This document shows, piece by piece, positions 6,687 to 9,793 of a stretch of 9,793 bases of DNA. Under the pieces are notes generated by a model. The model saw only the letters and a program-made list of their open reading frames with translations, was not told where the DNA came from and made no database searches. The position numbers were made by a program, and so were the translations under genes. Numbering within the stretch: position 1 is the stretch's first letter; the number at the start of each line of letters is the position of its first letter. The stretch covers positions 1 to 9,793 of the forward strand of contig LIUJ01000230.1 of NCBI GenBank assembly GCA_001462255.1, in the 5' to 3' direction. Source of the stretch: Fibrobacteria bacterium GUT77. Its GTDB lineage: Bacteria; Fibrobacterota; Chitinivibrionia; Chitinivibrionales; Chitinispirillaceae.

Positions 6687-7614
6687 AATTCACCCCTATC
6701 GACAACTGATTCAACCTATGCCCCTCCACATTATCGTACTTAGATATTCCCAAAATTCCCCTCACGTCTACAAACGCCCTGTCGCTGACATATATACCAA
6801 CACCGCCGATCAATCCGAAATCCACGGCCATCCGGTCCGTAAACGACGCGCTCTCCTCTCCGTTCCACTTCATCCACGCGAAAAGGGGCACGCCGGCCAA
6901 AATCCCGCCGAACAAGCGCAACTGCCGCACGTCAAACCCGCCGCCCCATGACCTCGCGAAAGCATCGGGCGGCGATATTCCCCCGCGCGACCCCAACGCG
7001 CCGAACGGTCCCCACTCCAACAACAACGGACACGACACGCCTACCTCGCTCGTTCCCACCACTGCCGTATTAATAGGCTTCCGAAAAACAACCCCCGGCG
7101 AAAAATTCAACGCCAAAACCTCCGACAATACCAAATCAATCACACCCGCAACCTCAAAACCTATGCCAAACGCGGCACGATTGCGATACTCCGCGTACGA
7201 AAATCTTTCGCCGTCGTGAGTGTAAATCCTTATCAACACGTCGGTTACTTGCGAATGATTGAAGGCGGCGCGACGCCCGAATTTTATTTTTCTTTTTTTT
7301 GACGTTTCTTTATCGCCCGCGTCAACGGCATATTTTATATCCGCAACGTCTACTATGTCAACGCCTATAACGACGTTATTCGTGTCAACAACATCAATTA
7401 CGTCAACCGCACTAACCGTATCCGCGACATTATATGTATAAACGGTACCAACCCACGGCGCAAATTCCTCCGACAACAAAACTTCCGGCGTAATAACGTT
7501 CTTTATTATCTCCGGACACGACGACACCGTATCCGATAACGTGACGCCGGCGTACGCGTAGGACAACGGCAACAACAACGCCGACAATACCGCCGCCCGC
7601 TTCGCCCCTCTCAT
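6676..7614 (-). CDS. Exported beta-barrel-like protein with a Val-Asp-rich insert
   Basis: 312 residues, no recognised family. A clean Sec signal peptide (R2, K5 and R6, hydrophobic 7-18) has a predicted AYA|G cleavage after A22. Residues 63-100 are a low-complexity Val/Asp-rich stretch (DVIDVVDTNN, VDIVDVADI), followed by a basic patch KKRKIKF at 106-112. Residues about 115-312 have alternating hydrophobic/polar strands with Gly and aromatic residues, as in outer-membrane beta-barrels, and end in QLSIGVNYVK. ATG 7614 is preferred: GAGG lies 9 bases upstream, it starts a proper signal peptide, and it overlaps the TGA of the GLUG gene by 4 bp (ATGA). A GTG at 7635 would add seven non-signal residues. 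Position directly after a sorting-domain surface protein suggests an outer-membrane partner, similar in arrangement to PorP/SprF genes, though the sequence does not show that family's signature. An A8 tract lies at 7293-7300. Confidence 0.75.
   Translation of the reverse strand: MRGAKRAAVLSALLLPLSYAYAGVTLSDTVSSCPEIIKNVITPEVLLSEEFAPWVGTVYTYNVADTVSAVDVIDVVDTNNVVIGVDIVDVADIKYAVDAGDKETSKKRKIKFGRRAAFNHSQVTDVLIRIYTHDGERFSYAEYRNRAAFGIGFEVAGVIDLVLSEVLALNFSPGVVFRKPINTAVVGTSEVGVSCPLLLEWGPFGALGSRGGISPPDAFARSWGGGFDVRQLRLFGGILAGVPLFAWMKWNGEESASFTDRMAVDFGLIGGVGIYVSDRAFVDVRGILGISKYDNVEGHRLNQLSIGVNYVK
7315..7428 (-). repeat. Val-Asp low-complexity coding segment
   Basis: About 38 codons encode mostly Val, Asp, Ile and Ala with imperfect internal periodicity (VDVIDVVD, VDIVDVAD). 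The stretch lies between the signal peptide region and the barrel-like portion. Nucleotide copies are diverged, so this is low complexity rather than a clean tandem repeat. Confidence 0.6.
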
Positions 7615-9793
7615 TTGAAAATCCTCAGCGGCCACACACCCTCGCGCCTGCCGCGCCGTCTCGCTTCCACCACGTATCCGCCGGACGCTATTTTATTCAT
7701 CGATAACCTCGCCGCGCCGACGACATCGTACCTCGCGACCGTCTTCCCCCTCATATCAATCAATCTGATTTGCACCGACTCCCCCCGCCCCGCGTTCACA
7801 TAAACAACCCTCCCGGCCACCCGCACGAGCGATTTGGCGGAAACCGAAACCGACGCGACGCGCCGTTGCTCAAAAAAAATATCATAAATCGAATCCGGCT
7901 CAAACCCGCGTAAAAAAGGATACCCGCCGCCGATCTCCCAAACGCCGCCGAAATCCCACCCGGCATACGTACCCTCCGCCCGCATCTCCGCAGCGCTCTT
8001 GCCTATCCCACCAACGGATACGCTCCTACCCGACCGCCCCAAGTCCCAGTAACAACCATCCATCGACACGGCGTTGCCGACGGCTCCGTAACCGCCGCCT
8101 CCCAATACACCCGCGAAACCGCCGGTTCCCACCTCGCCACCCGCCGTCAAACCGGCGGAATAACCGCGCGACACGCCGATGCCGCCGCCCGCCCGACCTA
8201 TAAAACCGCCAACGCCCCACTCCCCAACCGCGCTCCCCACGGCATAGCAATCCTGCGCCTGACCGCCGGCGCCCAACCCCACCGCCCCACCCACATAGCT
8301 TACACCGCCTACGACGCCGGAAGCGTAACTTTGCGCCAAAAACGATCCCCACGCCCCGCCCACTAACCCACCAACCTCATTTACCCCGTCAACCGACGCC
8401 CTCGAATAGGCGCGGCTTATAAGCGAACCGTCGCCGCGCCCCACCAAACCGCCGACGCCCGACCGACCGCGCACGGCGCCCCCTACAACCCCGCAACTGT
8501 CTATCACCGTATTCACGCACATCCCTACAAGCATCCCCACATTGTCAACGCCGGCCGCGCTTCCCTCCACGAACACGCCGCGGATATCCGCGCCCACCGC
8601 ATACCCAAAGAGCCCAACAAAATCGCCGCCGCGCCCGCCACCGCCCATATCAAGGCCGCTTATTATATGTCCGTTTCCCCTAAACACGCCGGTAAACGGC
8701 GCCTCCCGACTCCCTATCGGCTCAAGCCCGTTTGCCGGTATCTCTATATCGCTAACCAACTCGTACGTCCCGTCCAACGGATGCGTACCGTATTTACCTA
8801 TCAAAAAGAGATCGCTGTGTCGGGACACCTCTATAGCCCCGCCGCTCTCAAAAAATCGCGCAGTCGGCGCGACGGCTTCGGGCGCCGCGTCCGTCCGCAC
8901 AACCCCCGCAAAGCCGTCGCTCCACTCCGCAAACCGACGACCGCCGTCCGGCACCGCCGCCACAACGACCCCGCCCATCCCAACCACTACAGTATCAACG
9001 TTCGTCGTAATCCCGGAAACGCCGGACGCCCTCAAGTACCCGCCAGCCCCCACCTCATACTTATAAGTCCTAACGGGCAACGCGCCTATAGGCTCAAAAC
9101 TCGCCGTAAACAACGTATCCCGCAACGCGACATCGGTCCTGCGAACCCCCGTCGCCCCGTCGCTCCATCCGGCGAAACGGCATCCGTTCCACGCCTCCGC
9201 CGCAACGGTAGGCCCCTCCGCGCCCGGCATAATCGCCGCGCTATAATCATATAACTCCGCAACGTTACCGCCCGCAACGCCGATCCTAAGCCTTCCGCAA
9301 CCGCCGCCGGAAACGGCGTAAGCAAGCGTACGCGTGCGGTACGGTATCCGCGTAAGTTGCGGATAGCCGACACCGCGCTCAATGCTCCACACCCCGCCGA
9401 AGTCCCACCCGAAAAAGGTCTCACGCGACCTCATCTCCGCCGTGCCCCTACCCTCCCCGCCCGCCGACACGCGTTGCCCCGAAGCCTCCGCGTCCCAAAA
9501 GGAACCGCTCACCTCCGCCGCCCCTACGTAGTAGGCGACCCCGTCAATCTCAAAAACACCCCTGTCGCTCCACGTCGGCGACGAGGCAAAATCCAACCCG
9601 ATCAACCCGCCGGCGACACCCGTGCCCGCCACCCGCCCCGCGGAATAACTCTCGCGCACGCGCCCGCCAAAAACCTGACCCACAAGTCCGCCTACGTTAT
9701 TCACCCCGCGTACCGCGCCCAAGGCAAAACTTTGCGACACCTCTCCGGCGGCTGAAATTCTAAGCAAACCCACCAACCCCCCCACATTATCCG
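7611..9793 (-). CDS. GLUG-repeat surface protein with InlB-like repeats and a type IX-like sorting domain (N-terminus outside window)
   Basis: The frame is open to the right edge (Asp-Asn precede the Val at 9785), so the start lies beyond the window; at least 726 residues are present. Counting that Val as 1: a first GLUG block (GGLVG at 2-6 and 32-36, GGLIG at 59-63) closes with a WD...AEMRS...GWDFGGVW...YPQL tail at 97-144. Two InlB/Flg_new-like repeats follow (about 153-231 and 239-312), each with F-A-G/E-WSDG. Then comes the usual GLUG-domain entry (YELVSDIEIP, GVFRGNGHIISGL) and a second GLUG block with six motifs between 413 and 558. It closes with the same tail at 578-625. Residues about 655-724 resemble a T9SS type A sorting domain (VQIRLIDMRGKTVARYD, SGGYVVEARR, WPLRIFK). 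Such proteins are usually beta-helical adhesins or surface fibres. The protein is Gly/Val/Arg-rich with only six Lys. Its TGA overlaps the next gene by 4 bp. Confidence 0.88.
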   Translation of the reverse strand, partial: DNVGGLVGLLRISAAGEVSQSFALGAVRGVNNVGGLVGQVFGGRVRESYSAGRVAGTGVAGGLIGLDFASSPTWSDRGVFEIDGVAYYVGAAEVSGSFWDAEASGQRVSAGGEGRGTAEMRSRETFFGWDFGGVWSIERGVGYPQLTRIPYRTRTLAYAVSGGGCGRLRIGVAGGNVAELYDYSAAIMPGAEGPTVAAEAWNGCRFAGWSDGATGVRRTDVALRDTLFTASFEPIGALPVRTYKYEVGAGGYLRASGVSGITTNVDTVVVGMGGVVVAAVPDGGRRFAEWSDGFAGVVRTDAAPEAVAPTARFFESGGAIEVSRHSDLFLIGKYGTHPLDGTYELVSDIEIPANGLEPIGSREAPFTGVFRGNGHIISGLDMGGGGRGGDFVGLFGYAVGADIRGVFVEGSAAGVDNVGMLVGMCVNTVIDSCGVVGGAVRGRSGVGGLVGRGDGSLISRAYSRASVDGVNEVGGLVGGAWGSFLAQSYASGVVGGVSYVGGAVGLGAGGQAQDCYAVGSAVGEWGVGGFIGRAGGGIGVSRGYSAGLTAGGEVGTGGFAGVLGGGGYGAVGNAVSMDGCYWDLGRSGRSVSVGGIGKSAAEMRAEGTYAGWDFGGVWEIGGGYPFLRGFEPDSIYDIFFEQRRVASVSVSAKSLVRVAGRVVYVNAGRGESVQIRLIDMRGKTVARYDVVGAARLSMNKIASGGYVVEARRRGRREGVWPLRIFK

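Noticed and set aside
8542..9254. Overlapping plus-strand frames of 174 and 195 codons opposite the GLUG gene
   Set aside because: Pro/Arg/Thr-rich translations are what a Gly-rich, G-rich gene gives when read in antisense; no SD or motif supports them.

Overview
The window is a gene-dense stretch (about 55% GC by eye, standard code) of a Gram-negative bacterium that cannot be named with certainty. Three observations point to the lineage. There are several Sec-exported beta-barrel-like proteins and a lipoprotein. There is a large GLUG-repeat surface protein whose C-terminus resembles a type IX secretion (Por/Fibrobacter-type) sorting domain. Shine-Dalgarno sites are strong (AAGGAGG, GGGGAGG), and these are uncommon in Bacteroidota. 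Together these favour Fibrobacterota or a neighbouring phylum; this is inference. No mobile element, CRISPR array, tRNA, rRNA or defence system was seen, and no gene-free gap exceeds about 160 bases.

Layout. (1) 1-891 (+): the 3' part of a gene open at the window edge. It carries three 105-bp in-frame tandem repeats, an acidic linker and a C-terminal glyoxalase/VOC domain. (2) 917-2167 and 2195-3517 (-): a CCA-adding-type tRNA nucleotidyltransferase with an HD domain, followed 27 bp downstream by a predicted outer-membrane beta-barrel gene. (3) 3518-3674: a divergent intergenic region with -10-like elements on both strands, a perfect 8-bp inverted repeat and a strong SD. (4) 3675-4709 (+): a lipoprotein with a TPR-like helical region and a C-terminal beta-sandwich. 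(5) 4710-4795: two consecutive hairpins, the second a canonical intrinsic terminator that ends at the SD of the next gene. (6) 4796-5065 (+): a small UPF0237-type ACT-domain protein. (7) 5091-9793 (-): an overlapping three-gene unit read from right to left, namely GLUG surface protein (N-terminus beyond the window), signal-peptide-bearing beta-barrel-like protein, and peptide chain release factor 3 (prfC). Junctions overlap by 4 and 11 bp.

How the genes relate. Housekeeping translation and RNA functions (CCA addition, RF3) are each co-directional with a cell-envelope gene. The GLUG protein and the downstream barrel may form a secreted-surface-protein and outer-membrane-partner pair. Both barrel-type genes contain an A8 tract in their coding strand, and the GLUG gene contains a G7 tract, so slippage-based variation of surface proteins is conceivable but not shown.
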